A stretch of DNA of 64,000 bases from Ecdyonurus torrentis (taxonomy: Eukaryota; Arthropoda; Insecta; Ephemeroptera; Heptageniidae). The stretch covers positions 19,371,533-19,435,532 of the forward strand of contig OX439132.1 in NCBI GenBank assembly GCA_949318235.1, in the 5' to 3' direction. Made by a program: the position numbers and the translations under genes. Each line of letters starts with the position of its first letter. Within the stretch, counting starts at the first letter, position 1. Of the stretch, positions 28,661 through 44,351 are shown piece by piece. Below the pieces are notes generated by a model that saw nothing but the letters and a program-made list of their open reading frames with translations, was not told the origin of the DNA and ran no database searches.

Positions 28661-29316
28661 ACAAATAATGAGCACCATCTGAGCAACACAAATCCTTAAG
28701 GTGTTTTCATATGTTTAGAATTTTTATTTTACCAAAATTGGTCCAATTAGGTGGATTCTTATATCAAATAGTTATGCAAATAATCAAAATATACGAAGAA
28801 AAAAAAACTGTTACTTTTAAATAATTTAAATTATAAAGCTGTACAGTATACATACAATTACGTAGTCAGTTATATTTAATGTAAATACAATTTAATAAAT
28901 TAATAAGTAAATGTTTATATTGTATAATATACAATACATCTAACTCAAATAAAGCTATCATATTTTTAATATTTATTTTATTGGACAAATAATTATAAAT
29001 AATGGGCAACTCGTTACATATCACATAATATATTATACTGTATCTCTCGCTCGCTCTCAATATAGGTATCGTATAGTAAATTTGTGATATATTATTGTAT
29101 GCTTGTAATTTATCTTCATAGATTTTGAAACATTCTATTCCTGAAAGCATCGTTTTTTATTACCACTAAATTAATAATCTTTTTTTTTTTCTTCGTATCT
29201 CTGGACTAGTGTTCTCCATATATCACTCATATAAATTGATGAGATTTAGTTTTTGCTGAGCTTGAAAATATACACAAAAATTAGTTTTCTCGTCCACGTG
29301 GTATTTTATTGTTTAG

Positions 29317-29339
<23 letters not shown>

Positions 29340-29352
<13 letters not shown>

Positions 29353-29592
29353 CTGACACGTGCAATCTATGATCCAAGAAGCAACTTGCAACAGCTCGCA
29401 ATACTTTTACTTATAGCTAATGCTGAGGGTCTGAGGGTGCTTATGTAGCTCCACAAAGTGATATTAGCAATGTCAGCACCTCTCACACTCGCTTGCGTCT
29501 CCCGCCGCGCGATTGCCTTGTTTGCGGCCTCTTCACAAAGACTTCGATAAAGCACGGAAAATCTCTCATCTTTTACTTTCTCAAAAAACAAG
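29340..29592. other. GC-richer island 0.9 kb upstream of the SDR gene
   Basis: This block contains GTCTCCCGCCGCGCGATTGCC and an ACACGTG word, and follows a (GA)n tract (29320-29351). On the minus strand it is open for 74 codons, with a non-repetitive reading such as ERFSVLYRSLCEEAANKAIA. No splice sites, family or repeat partner were recognised. It could be an unlinked exon or a regulatory island. Confidence 0.25.
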
Positions 29593-29775
29593 GAACTTTT
29601 CTAAAAATATAAAAGCATTCTTTTATTTTTACTTATGATTTTCATTTTTTTTTTCTCCCCCTGCAGCTGCCGTGTATTTAATATTTCTTTATAAGGAGGT
29701 AAATGAGCTTATAAAGAGAACGTATTTTTTAAAGTATTTGCTTTTTTTAAACAAAATTAAATTTGCTTACGTTGT

Positions 29776-29992
<217 letters not shown>

Positions 29993-31137
29993 ACTTTTGT
30001 TTTTACTATTTAATACGAATAGCAAAGGACATCATGACATCGTGAACAAATATGTAACCTTATCAACGATTTTTTTAAAATATAATATCATGCAAAAACA
30101 GTTTAAATAAAAAGTTACAATTAATATAAAAATCATAATTATAGTATAATATACCTCCAAGTCCCTTGGGTAAAAAATGAAATAACTTCTTTCAAAAAAA
30201 TCTGTAACTCTTTTGATTGGCTTCATTTATTTTTTTCTTCTTTATATTGCAGTCGAATGAGTTTTGTGTCATGAAAACTTGTCATGAAGTTTATCTGAAG
30301 CACTTGAGATGCACTCAATCGTCTAACGCATTAAGATTACGATAGAAGGAAAATAACTGTTAATAAACCTCTCTTGAGTAAAGAAAAACAAACTTCAATA
30401 GTAGCTATATACTTTTGATATTTCACATTTTCATCTGAAGTTAATCACAATTTCTTGTAAAAATGTCATCAAAGAAAATGTTACATGATCAAAAGAAAAG
30501 AGAGTAAAATAAAATAGATTGTAGTATTTTTTTTTTTACCGCGTCAAAATTCATTTTCAAAAAGTATCAAGACAAGAATTCTATTTAAAATTTTAAAAAA
30601 TATATTGCTCTTTTTAGTTTCTTAATAGGATTTGAAAGATGATTTTTATCTTCTATTTTCCTCATGATATCAACTTTAGTAACATTAATCAGATCTGAAC
30701 AAAACCCAGACTAAAAATAGTTTAAATATTATATGCTCTAATTATTAATGCGCATTAAATTACGTAATGAATAAACCACACAGTGTTGAGTTTTATTGCT
30801 GGTTAAAATTTATGTTTTGTTAAATTTCCACATTAGAAAATTATTTTATGCCTCTATAATTTTCATGTTTTATAATACTATTTAATAAAAGTACTGCATA
30901 TATTACATATTATCCTAAATATTATTATGTATATCTACGTAGTACACGAAGGAGAATTATAAAATGTTATAAAAATTGAAATATACAGAGGGAGATGTTA
31001 TAAAAATTCAGATTAAGATTAAATCTGTTATGCAACATTATTGTCCAGTTAGCAGATAAGACAATATACACAGCAAAGCAAATTTAACTTCCATTTTGAT
31101 TCGAATGAATATTTATTTGCTGCAAATAACATAATAT

Positions 31138-31181
<44 letters not shown>

Positions 31182-32789
31182 ATAGTAAATATATTTTAAT
31201 ATTGAGTACAAGTACAAAAATAAATACGTAATAATTATGGTAGCTAATTTTATATAACATAATCTATTCTATATTGAATAAAAACTATGTTACAAAGCAT
31301 ATAATTATAAATATTATATTGTACAACATAATTATATTTATGTTCTAATTCTATCTATATAATATCTATATTATAAAGTGTATTGTGTTTCATTAAACTC
31401 TAAATGTGATAAAGTGATATATAGTGATGACTGATGAATGTACTTATTATTCAGTGAGAATTTGTAAAGTTATTATATATTTTGATAAATGCTACTTAAA
31501 AACTGATAATTATATATACAGTGAATTATGAAACACTCTGACAAGTGATTATTGTTAAAAAATAGTCAGAGGACCATGTAAGTGGGTATGTACCTTTTTT
31601 ATCCTCTTAATAAACATAAATTATTATTATTAATTCAGAACAATTTATTCTATAATTATATTATTATATAAATACATATTACGTATTTTATTATTTCCGT
31701 GTAGATATTAAAATTAGTAATACAGTATAACATGATAGTACTGTAGCTAATATAAAAAAAAAACCTATAAAGTTTATTATATTTGTGAATATTTTTCCCG
31801 AGATAAAATTTTACTAAATTAGCTGTCACTACGAGGAACAAAAAGCAGAAAATTCATATTTTGTTAATAACAAGCCTTGTATAAGCTGTGTATTTTAGAA
31901 TACATACAAAGTATAGACCAAAGAAACAATATTAGCGGTTAGATGAAAAACAAAGAACAAAAACTAACTATATATTAATATACGGTGGTATATAACGGCT
32001 CACAATGTGAAGTTAAAATAATAATCAATATTTATATAAAACAACACTTCATGCTGTAGTATTAATAAGAACTGATCTATAAAAAATATTGCACTTTAAT
32101 AACACTTTTTTTATTAACTTTTTGTATTTTATATACAATTTTCTAAAACGATATAAAACTACATAATCATGGAGCATTCAGCATTGTAAGCTAAACAAAG
32201 GGTAAACCTAAGAAAAACTTTAGTTTTTCTTTGAAAATGAAAATACTTTCTGGAAATTTAACTTTTGGAAAGGAAAATATGAAAATAATTTCATAAAGAG
32301 AAAGGGATTTTTGTTTCTTAAAACAAAAATGAAAATATTTCTAATGTAATTAAATGCAAAATCCAATTCTAGTTCCTCAAAAAATTAAAGTTTTCAGGTT
32401 TATATTCATAAAAATAAGGATGATAAATTTTAGTGAGAGCTCTACGTAGATCGTCATCCTGTTTTATATACGTACTGTACGTACGCAAGAAAAGTTTTTG
32501 CAGACTGACTGTGAGAGAGAAGGCGAGTCTAATGTAAAAGTTTTTATTTGGAATAATTTCTACTTCATACTTATTTACGAGAACGAAGAATATTATTAAT
32601 ATTTTAGTCTATAATATCTCTTGAACTTAACTTTTTATCATGTTTTATATTATTTTTACTTCTTTTTGTGAATGAATAAAAGTTCAAAGTAAATTAATGA
32701 GTATATAATACTTGTAAAGTTTATGTTATTATTAGTATTTTTTTAAAGCAAAATATTTTTAATGCTGGATAAAAAAATACTCGTACTAC

Positions 32790-32820
<31 letters not shown>

Positions 32821-32935
32821 AAAAAGTCAAATAGTGGAAAAATTTTAGAAGACAGAATGAAAATTTCAAAATCTCCTTTTTTCTTGATTTCTTAATCATT
32901 TAAGTTTATTATATTATGCCTCCTACGTAATGTCC
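29993..32935. other. AT-rich, no gene
   Basis: Poly-A 31141-31178 and 32790-32817, and the family J fragment at 31210; ACGTACTGTACGTACG near 32470 is a small palindrome. Confidence 0.4.
31210..31345 (+). repeat. Family J fragment
   Basis: AGTACAAAAATAAATACGTA followed by ATAATTATGGTAGCTAATTT matches the arm of repeat J at 10256-10300. The remainder (ACATAATCTATTC, ACAACATAATTAT) shares only AT-rich words. It is followed by undistinguished DNA. Confidence 0.4.
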
Positions 32936-33107
32936 ATGCGTGCGTAAAACAAGCGAGCTGTGACGTCAATGACCGTTCGCGCCATTTTGTGAATGGAAAA
33001 TAAATTAAAAATCAATGACTCCGGCCAAATCAACGTTGATTTTCAGGTTTGTTAGGATATTAGGATATTACACAACTTTTTTGTTGAAGGTGTTCTACGC
33101 CTTTATT
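32936..33107 (+). mobile_element. Family D MITE fragment, copy 3
   Basis: It matches the loop and right arm of 8964-9237: GCGTAAAACAAGCGAGCTG, TGACGTCA at 32961, TTTTGTGAATGGAAAATAAA, GATTTTCAGGTTTGTTAGG and AAGGTGTTCTACGCCTTTA. The GATATTAG unit is locally duplicated. The left terminus is not found. Confidence 0.65.
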
Positions 33108-33314
33108 AAAAATTTTATTAAATACTTAAAAGTAGTTTTAATTTTTTTATTTTAATAACTGCTATATAAAAAGTCCTAATTTGAATTTAGAATTCCAGTG
33201 CATTGAAGTTTGGACAATTAAATTTCTTGACTTTTTTTTTTAAAAATTTTTAATGTATAAAAACACAAACCAATGAATGAATGAATGTTCAACTTTATAT
33301 TCACTATCAATGTT

Positions 33315-33346
<32 letters not shown>

Positions 33347-33595
33347 TACATCTTAATTTTTAGACATTTTTAAAGAAATGAGACCACCCTTACACACTGC
33401 TATTACATCAAGTTAAAAGTATAATTTGAATGAATGTTAGAAGTCTGTAATATAAAGAATAACAAAGAAACTAAGAATTTTTTTAAAAAATAATTGGAAA
33501 AGTTGTAATAAGAAAGAAGGAAAAGGAAATAATGTTCTGTTATGCATTTTTTTACGTAAGAAATTTGGCTGTCGTTTTGTTCCGTCTTGACAACG

Positions 33596-33657
<62 letters not shown>

Positions 33658-34883
33658 GCTCGCTCGCTCGCCCTCTCTTCTCATTCTCGTTCATTTGTTC
33701 TTCAAGCGGAGGGAAAAAGAAAAAAAAAAAGAATACTGTATATCTGGTCACGAGCAAAAAAAAACAAAAAAAAAAACAAAAAAATAGAAAAGCATTGTCA
33801 AAAATTTCATATCAACGAATAGGGAAAAAAAGCATACTTTTTATCACTTTATTTACACATAAAATATAATTTAAAACAAGCAAAGTTATAATTCGTATTT
33901 GCGTCATATTTTAATGTACTTTTTTTTCTGTATGAAAAATATGATTATACCAAACAAACAAGTTTGTTTAAAAGTATATTAAATGTAAAACTTATTTATA
34001 AAGTTTAAATTATATAATTATGTTTATTTATAAATAATAATATCAACATTTTTTGTTATACATAAATACATAGAAGAGTACAGAATATTTACTGACTTTT
34101 TTTTTTAAATATAATTATAATATTAATGACGCATAAAAACATACCATTATTATTATTTAACTATGTGGTCCAAAAATTTAAAAGTATTTACAATAATATT
34201 CATATAATGAAATGAGCAATTGTTCAGAATTATTTTTACTAATATTTTAAATTTAATAACATATAGGCTATACTTGTTTTCCGAAATAATTCATGAATGG
34301 ATGCGATTTTTATTTTAATACTTTTTTTGATTTCTATCTCCTACAATCACATACAAAACATTGTACCTTGTTTAACAATTTAAATAATGAGAAATGATAG
34401 TCAGACTTACACACTAAAATAATGCACAATGTGAGTGCTAGATAAGAAATATCGTGCTTCCAATATTTTATGCAAGTTTTTTTTATATATATAATCTATA
34501 TACTCAAAAATTATTTAGTAAAGATATCACTTGATAGCAAATTATAATTTACATAATTTATAAATAATAAAATATACTTACAATACATAAAAACATAGCC
34601 GTGAGCTCACTCTTTGCAAAATACCTTTTGTTGTTTTAGTATAAAATATTTATCGTATGTACATTCACGAAATAAACATTGCACAATTAAGTGATTAGGG
34701 AGTACCTATACGAAATGCATTGTGTTTCATAACATGAGTGTCTGTTTATATATAATTAATTCAATATGGTAGCTGTCGATGTAAGTATGATGAGTATACC
34801 AGTGATGTGGGTATTTAACAAACATTAGTGTATGCTCTTTACCATTTCACTAGTAGACAGTATCATTGCACTGGATGTGAGTA
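33108..34883. other. AT-rich with poly-T and (CT)n tracts
   Basis: Poly-T 33315-33345 and (CT)n with a (CGCT)n edge at 33597-33672. No gene recognised. Confidence 0.45.
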
Positions 34884-34976
34884 AACATTCAATGGCAAGG
34901 AGTAAACATTTTAAATGTTTACTCTCTAGCATCAAACTTAGGGTAATTTTAGGTAGAGCATTGATGTATAAACACG
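34884..34976 (-). repeat. Dispersed repeat K, copy 2
   Basis: Opposite-strand relative of 12001-12113: TAAACATTTTAAATGTTTAC with TCTCTA, then AATTTTAGGTAGAGC and TGTATAAACAC. The open frame crossing it is not a supported gene. Confidence 0.5.
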
Positions 34977-35409
34977 AATGGTTTGAGACATACCAGTTTT
35001 TAACCTATATAGACTTTACTATTTTGTATTCTCAATTTAGCACTTTTAATTAATCTTACCTATAGAGACAAAAATAAAAAAAAAATCTGACAAAAGTAAA
35101 TACAATAGTGAGTTAGAAAATATCTTATACCTATTTATGAGGTGAAAGTAAAAATTGTAGATATTTTACGTTTACATTATAAAAGAAATATTGACGTCTT
35201 TAACACCCACGTTTTTAATTTGAGAAGAAAAAAATTGCTACGCAGACATTTTCTATGAATATTTACCAAAAATAGTACAGAAAAGAAAGATAAAATTTAT
35301 TTAATTTCAGTCTGGGGAGAAACTGTTACGACGAGGTGAAGATAGTGGCAAGTATTTATCACCGTGATGTTACGCGATGCATGGGAATGGTCCTATTGTT
35401 GTGTTTAAG

Positions 35410-38242
<2,833 letters not shown>

Positions 38243-38708
38243 TCTATATTACGATGACAGGATAATATTTTACATATTTCAATGTATGGAAAAATTGGAA
38301 TCTATTTTCAATATTTAGGTATGTAAATTGGTATTTTAGTAATTAAAAAAATGATATGGATATTTTTAAGAACGTTATTACAAAACCTATATAATCACGC
38401 TTACAAAGATACTCAAAATATAAAATAAAAAGAAAATTAAAAGTATCATATTTGATTTTCATACTGAAAAAAAAAAAAAAAAAAAAAAATAAAAAACTTA
38501 TTTTGCTGTCATTATTTTTCTACTTTTTCTACTTTTTTTTTTTAGCATATCTACCTACTTTATGAATCAATGAAAATGAAAATCTTTATTTTCATTATTG
38601 CTTCCATGGAAGGGTACTATTGTTTGGAAAAATCACTTGCATTAATTTTGTACATACAAAGTTGAAAATTTATTAGTAATTATACATTTATAATTTTTTT
38701 TTTCCTTT

Positions 38709-39029
38709 TGCATTTGGTACCTTAAGGCAGTACGACCGACTTGGACCGGAAAGATCTTGCCAATTGAAGAATTAAGAAATTTAAGGATTTTGTGTCAAAA
38801 TTATTTTATTGAATCTCATGGGATACAAAGATTGCATAATTATAATACTAGAGTTGCGCAAACAAATCCTTTATTTGTACCAAAAATTATTAATAGATTC
38901 AGTGAAAGATTAAATAAATTTATTTTACCTAAGTTGTGGAATCAGATTCCAGGAAATTTAAAAATACTAAAATCAAAAGATCAGGTAAAAATGGAGTTAA
39001 AAGAGCATTTTTTATCTTGTTTAAATTGA
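38709..39029 (+). pseudogene. Non-LTR retrotransposon reverse transcriptase, C-terminal fragment
   Basis: An open frame without an ATG covers about 107 residues to a TGA. It carries HNYNTR, then VPKIINRFS and LPKLWNQIPGNL, the run found at the C-terminus of reverse transcriptases of CR1/L2/jockey-like LINEs (HxYxTR ... P ... WNxLP). Everything upstream, including the catalytic domain, is missing, so this is a 5'-truncated copy. A 3' region with AATAATAATAAT and a poly-A run (39210-39243) follows, as expected for a dead-on-arrival LINE insertion. The clade is not certain. Confidence 0.8.
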
Positions 39030-39206
39030 TAAGTTAATCATTTTGTTCTTATCTTTAATTTGGTGATGGTAGCTGAAAATATATGCATTATATACCATAA
39101 AATAATAATAATAATTTTATGTTTTTGTTTCTAAATATAAATAAGAATATATATATATTTTTTTGTTTAGTTTGTCTAGTAAATAAAATTTGTATGTGTA
39201 TTAAAA

Positions 39207-39245
<39 letters not shown>

Positions 39246-39330
39246 ATGTTAATAATAATAATTGAACCGACCGATAAGGCCTAGGCCTTGGTTGGATTTC
39301 TGTATATAAGTGATATATAATAAAAAAAAA
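39030..39330 (+). mobile_element. Probable 3' UTR and tail of the truncated LINE
   Basis: Non-coding DNA after the reverse transcriptase stop, containing poly-A 39210-39243 and then CCGACCGATAAGGCCTAGGCC, in which AAGGCCTAGGCCTT (39276-39289) is a perfect palindrome, and a final A-run at 39321-39331. Which A-run marks the true end is unclear. Confidence 0.45.
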
Positions 39331-41927
39331 ATACTTAAAAGAGAAACTTAATTTTTGCAAAAATTCTTTCTCTGTTATTTATATCCAGCAGGAAAAAAAA
39401 AATTTAAATACATTTAAAAAAATATTTTTTGCTCCGAAAAGAGTTATAATAATATTTTTAATTTAAAAAGTATAAAATTTGATTCAAAAAGTTTTAAATT
39501 TAAATCGATCAGGAAAATTATTTCTTATATCTCCTAGAAAAATTAAAATTAAAAAATATCAAATTTTCTTTATTATTTTAAACATAAATTATAACTATGG
39601 ACATAGCATTACAACGAGAGTGAAAAGAGGTTAAAATGTTCATCATTTTCCCCACCCAACTGTCGTGTTTACAAATTTATCGAGTAACATTGTTGCTGAA
39701 TATCAACAACAATAAAAAACAATTAACGTGTACTCGTAATTGAAAACAAGTTGAAGCGAAAGCCTATAGTATTATTTTGAAAGTACGTATACGTACTGTA
39801 CATGATGTGACGTTTATGTAAATTTATAATCGTGTTTTATTGAAATCACCATCATCAAAATATATTGAATCAAAACTAAATATCCTTATACTGGTTTAGT
39901 TGTAGATTTAACAATAAAGATAAAAAAAATAGTGATTTTTTTAGTCATTTTTTTGTAAATAAAAATAAAATGATATTATACTCGCATAAAAAAAGTTTTT
40001 TTTATTTATTTGGTTTTATTGTTAGATTAATGATACTTTTTTAAATTTATATTTTAATTTTTCCAGACTATTTATTTTTATGTTATATACACCCCGGAGT
40101 TTAGTTATATTATTATACATATTAATAATTTTAATCGACATTATTAATTTAATTTATTTCTATTTTATACTTAAATTATACTCAACTTATTATTCTACAT
40201 TTTTTGTGTTCAAACGCTACAATTTTTGCATAATTTCTACAAAAAGAAACTACAAGAATGAATTTTGTTTTCAAATGGTGGTTAAATCGAGAGATAATTC
40301 AAGAATCTCAATCATTTACGATGAACGCAAAAAATAAAATAATAATAAATAAATAAATAAATAAACTTAAAAAAAAAAAAAACAGAAATAATATTAAACA
40401 AATAATAAACAAAATACTAGTTTTATATTTACTACTTTATTGAGTCATTTCATCAACTTTTTTTTGCACAAGACATTATATTATTATACAAATACATAAT
40501 ACAGTATCAAAGCTTCAGTAAGCCTTGACAATACGCATACGTTCTTATACGATCAAAAGTTAATTGACACTTTGAAGCTTCTTGATAGACGACTGTATCA
40601 ATCAGAAAGTGGAATTTTATGTCTTATGTTAAAAAACTTTCATATATATAAATAAAGGTAAAGTCACGCAAAACTTTAAGATTGTCAAATGAAAAGTTGG
40701 TAAAGAGCTCTGGGATTTCACAGAAAAAAAAAAAAAAAAAAAAGAGGAAAGAGGAAAGAAAAAAAAAAAAAAAAAAAAAGAGGAAAGAAAATGCATTATT
40801 TTCTACTTTCAATTTGAGCGCGCCTCTTGAGAGGAGGGCGAAGGAGAAACTATACTAGCCTGAGGTGTACACTCGGAAGTTTTGGATTTCCTGCTTCACT
40901 TCATTTCCTTTCTGATTTGAGCCCTTGTTTTTTATACTTATTTTTAAGGCCGTCTTATCTCCATTTTAAAAAATAACATGACTATACAGTACATATAAAT
41001 ATATTTTTTGTGGTTATAAGATGAATGGGTTTTCATTTAAAGTAGCTTCCTTCAAACAGGAAATAGAAATCTACATAGCTAACTTTGTTGCTATGAAATC
41101 CTCATCAAATCTCACTCAAGGTTTTAGTTTCATTTTCTGTAATTAATATTTCTCAACTCAAAAACACCAACAACTGGAAATATGCATATTTGTAAGTTTA
41201 TGATGTTTTATTTCTTTAATATTTTAAATCATTAAATACTGCAGTATTCAATACTAAAATAAAGGATTGCAAAGTATCCCTTATATAAAGTTCCACATTT
41301 TTCAATTTTAATGTAAAAAGTTATCCGTGGTAAAAAGGATTTAATTTTCAGTATAGGGAAAATTTTCTTTACTTTTATTGGGTTTTGCAAATCGTATTTT
41401 TGTGTAGAGCATCTATTTTTTACAGCATAATAATAATTAGTATGTTTCAGAAATACACAAATAACAAAATCAGAAATTATAAGTATTTTATATAAAAACA
41501 GAATGTCTATACATTTTTCCATCCATAATTTTTATTAAAAAATTTAATACTCGCTATGCACTTTTATGTTATCTAATGAAAGCGTAAATGTTAAAAGCAC
41601 TTTGGGTTTTTCATTTAACTTTTTAATCATTTTATTAACATTTTGTTAAAAAAAACGAGATTCATCATAAATTTATAGTTAATCTTCTATCATTATTTTA
41701 ATCATTATATTGATAATACAATGTTAATCTAGTTTGATATTAAAATATATTATGTGCCGTGATTATAGTAAAATGTATATTATTATAATGATGATACTGA
41801 GTCGTGCTTGCCTTTTTTTTTTTTATTTTTTTTTTAGCTCTGTTTTATAATATTTATATTTTTTTGCCTTTGTGTTGAGTTTGCAGTATTGATTATGCTA
41901 ATTATGTTATTGAGTCGTAAATTAGAA

Positions 41928-41982
<55 letters not shown>

Positions 41983-42501
41983 TTGTTTCACTTTTTTGGT
42001 GAACACAATCTAGTGCTTTTAAAAATCTAAACTTTATATTGTTAAAGAGAACAAAAAGTATAGAAAATGCCAATACAAAAATCACTGCAATATTATACGC
42101 ATTGAAAGTTATAATACAAAAAAAAAATTGTGTCAATTGAAAAGAATTATTTACTAAACGTGAACGTTATTAAAAAAAATGTAAAAAAAAAAAAAAAAAA
42201 AAAAAAAATCCAATGGATTTAGGTATGCAAAGGACACGAACATTATTATTATTTTTTAAATAAAAAAAAATATGTGTATAGTACGTATAACAGTATAATT
42301 CATGTTTATAAATCATAATACTTTTTTTTTTGAGCTATTGTGTTACAAGTTATGCAAGAAATTACACAAAAGGTACACTATGAATTGAAGATAAATACAA
42401 ATTCTATAAAAAAAAATCGCAATTGAATCATTTTTAAAACGATTTCATTTAAATGATTTAAAACTTTTCCTACTTTATATTTGCTTACAGTTTTAAATAA
42501 G

Positions 42502-42544
<43 letters not shown>

Positions 42545-43095
42545 AGCTAGTTCAAACTTATACTTTTTACACATTTACTCACTGTTATTTTTATACACTA
42601 TACTGTATATATAAACTAAAATTTTGCCACACATTGTACTTTTATAATAATTATACATTTACTACTAAAATTACTTTAATTATACTGTGAAATTACATAA
42701 TTACTTTAGTGGTAAACCAAAAATTAAAATTTAAACTAATTTTTTAACAATTATACTATATTACAACTTTTACCCTCATTTTAAAATAATTAAAAGTTAT
42801 GTTTTATGTACGATACGATAAAATTTCAGGTATAAAATTATATATATGAAATTACTATTTATATTATTTATAATAATATAATCAATGGCTATATAATTTA
42901 TTATATACCGTGTTAATAACAATGAAAATGTTTAGAATGTTTTAAATAATTAATTATCAATGGTTTAAATGTAATGTTAGCAGCAGTTTTTTTTTGTTAA
43001 AATATCCAAACAAATATATAATATTATGCTAGTGAATAAAAATGTGTTCTTGTAAATGAACATAATATAACGCACTAATAAGTAAAAACCAAACC
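39331..43095. other. AT-rich, homopolymers, no gene
   Basis: A-rich tracts at 40721-40788 (with GAGGAAAG units), 42183-42207 and 42501-42541, and (CT)n 41934-41979. A slightly GC-richer patch at 40810-40930 has no recognised identity. Confidence 0.4.
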
Positions 43096-43806
43096 ATAAA
43101 GCCATAGACCACATAAAACAGCATTGTGCTTTTTAATGAATAAACATTTTTTTTTTTTTTTTTTTTTTTGCTTGCCATATTGTGTTATTGTGCTATACAC
43201 CAGTCCCAGTCCCAGTCAAGACATTGTCTTATCGACAGGTAAGGACTTTCCAATTAATGGAAAAGCACACACGGGCCGGCCACGGCCTAAGTACACAGCC
43301 CGGCATTCGCCATGACAGCCTAGAGAAACCGTGGAAACATCTAGGCAGGCTGGTCGGTGCAATCACATCAATCATGCACCTCCCGAATACTGTGCGTCGT
43401 CATGGAATGCATGTAAACATGCATCGTGCAACGTGTTGTGCTCTCACACTTCACGTACGCACCCAGCAGTGGCTCGAACCTATACTCGGTGAGGAGTACA
43501 GAGTTGCGAGTCAGCTGCCTTCACCACTCGGCCATACCAGCTCGGTATGGAAATGGGATCTTCAAAACTGTTCACAATTTTTACCAGAATGCTAATGTAG
43601 CCCCATGAGAGAGCGTGAAAATATTGTAAAGTATGCTATTTGCGTGACTATTCATGTTTCTGATGTCAGAAACATGAGCGGGTTGAATAAATTGAAATTT
43701 TCTGAGCTACAGTTGGGTTTTGATACAAACTAAAGTTATTTATGAAAGTCCCATCAAGTGTTTTGTAATATAAATGCTTATGTTTTCTTCTAGTCTATAT
43801 CTTTAA
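43096..43806 (+). mobile_element. Family A MITE, copy 3, split by a SINE
   Basis: The unit starts AAAGCCATAGACCACATAAA, runs to about 43146, is interrupted by a SINE of about 405 bp, and resumes at GGAAATGGGATCTTC near 43554, ending TTTAA at 43806. The left TTAA has become ATAA, and the central CRE-type word is decayed to TGATGTCA. The nesting order shows the SINE arrived after the MITE. Confidence 0.8.
43147..43552 (-). mobile_element. tRNA-derived SINE (Ser/Leu-like head), inserted in a family A MITE
   Basis: On the minus strand the head (about 43546-43463) contains an A-box TGGCCGAGTGG, a long variable arm (TACTC...GAGTA) and a B-box GGTTCGAGCC, as in class II tRNAs. A body of about 290 bp follows, ending in a poly-A tail (poly-T at 43147-43169 on the plus strand). 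A truncated relative is at 48883-48995. The plus-strand open frames here are shadows of the SINE. It is too altered in the stems to be a working tRNA gene. Confidence 0.85.
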
Positions 43807-44087
43807 ATGAATGCTGTATCTTTTGTATTACCGTTCTTTTATAACACATTAGAATTTTTATTTTTAGCTTTTTTATTTATTATTTTTTTTTTAGATTTTT
43901 TTTTTTTTGCAGGTATATTTTTACTTAAAATTTTGATTTCTATAGTTATAAACATTTTTCTTCTATATGCTTACCTGTAAATATTTTAAAGTATATATTT
44001 ATTATTCACATTCAATTACTAGTTCATATAATGATTGTCCCTTCTGAATCAAAATTATTAATTTCAAATACCGTATGCATAATGTTT

Positions 44088-44351
44088 TTCCAGTGTGTTG
44101 AAAAATCATGCAATGAATGCGCCGGCGCCACATTGTAGTATAGAAAGTGTTCACATCTCCCGCCCGGCAGTCCGTCTTTATCTTGTGAAGGGAGCGGAGG
44201 TTTGGTGTGCCGTTTAACGTCATCGCGAGTACCGCCCGCTATACTTTGTCATCAGTAATTATAAAATACTAAAGTGCGGAACTGACAATATTTGACGTGA
44301 TTTGTTATTTATAAAGTGTTAGTAAGGATAAGGAAAGACACTCTTAAAAAG
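44088..44351 (+). promoter_or_regulatory. Candidate promoter and non-coding first exon
   Basis: A GC/CpG-richer island (GCGCCGGCGCCAC, TCCCGCCCGGCAGTCCG, CATCGCGAGTACCGCCCGC) leads to an Inr-like TCAGT at 44252-44256. About 95 bp later a strong donor, AAAAAG|GTAAGAAT, begins at 44352. Together they look like the promoter and untranslated first exon of a plus-strand gene. No downstream exon is confidently linked; the minus-strand open frame here is probably incidental. Confidence 0.35.

Noticed and set aside
28465..28689. Two overlapping minus-strand frames upstream of the SDR ATG
   Set aside because: They cover the proposed promoter and leader, have no family signature, and are out of context with the clear SDR start.
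33403..33822. Arg-Glu and Leu-Ser repeat frames
   Set aside because: Translation of (CT)n/(AG)n; the same applies at 15500-15755, 35517-35717, 37080-37350, 41834-42136 and 53016-53429.
43463..43546. Functional tRNA-Ser/Leu gene on the minus strand
   Set aside because: The A and B boxes and variable arm are present, but the acceptor and T stems do not pair well and the sequence continues into a SINE body with a poly-A tail.
43182..43595. 137-codon open frame on the plus strand
   Set aside because: It lies across the body and head of the tRNA-derived SINE and is antisense to it; no protein signature.
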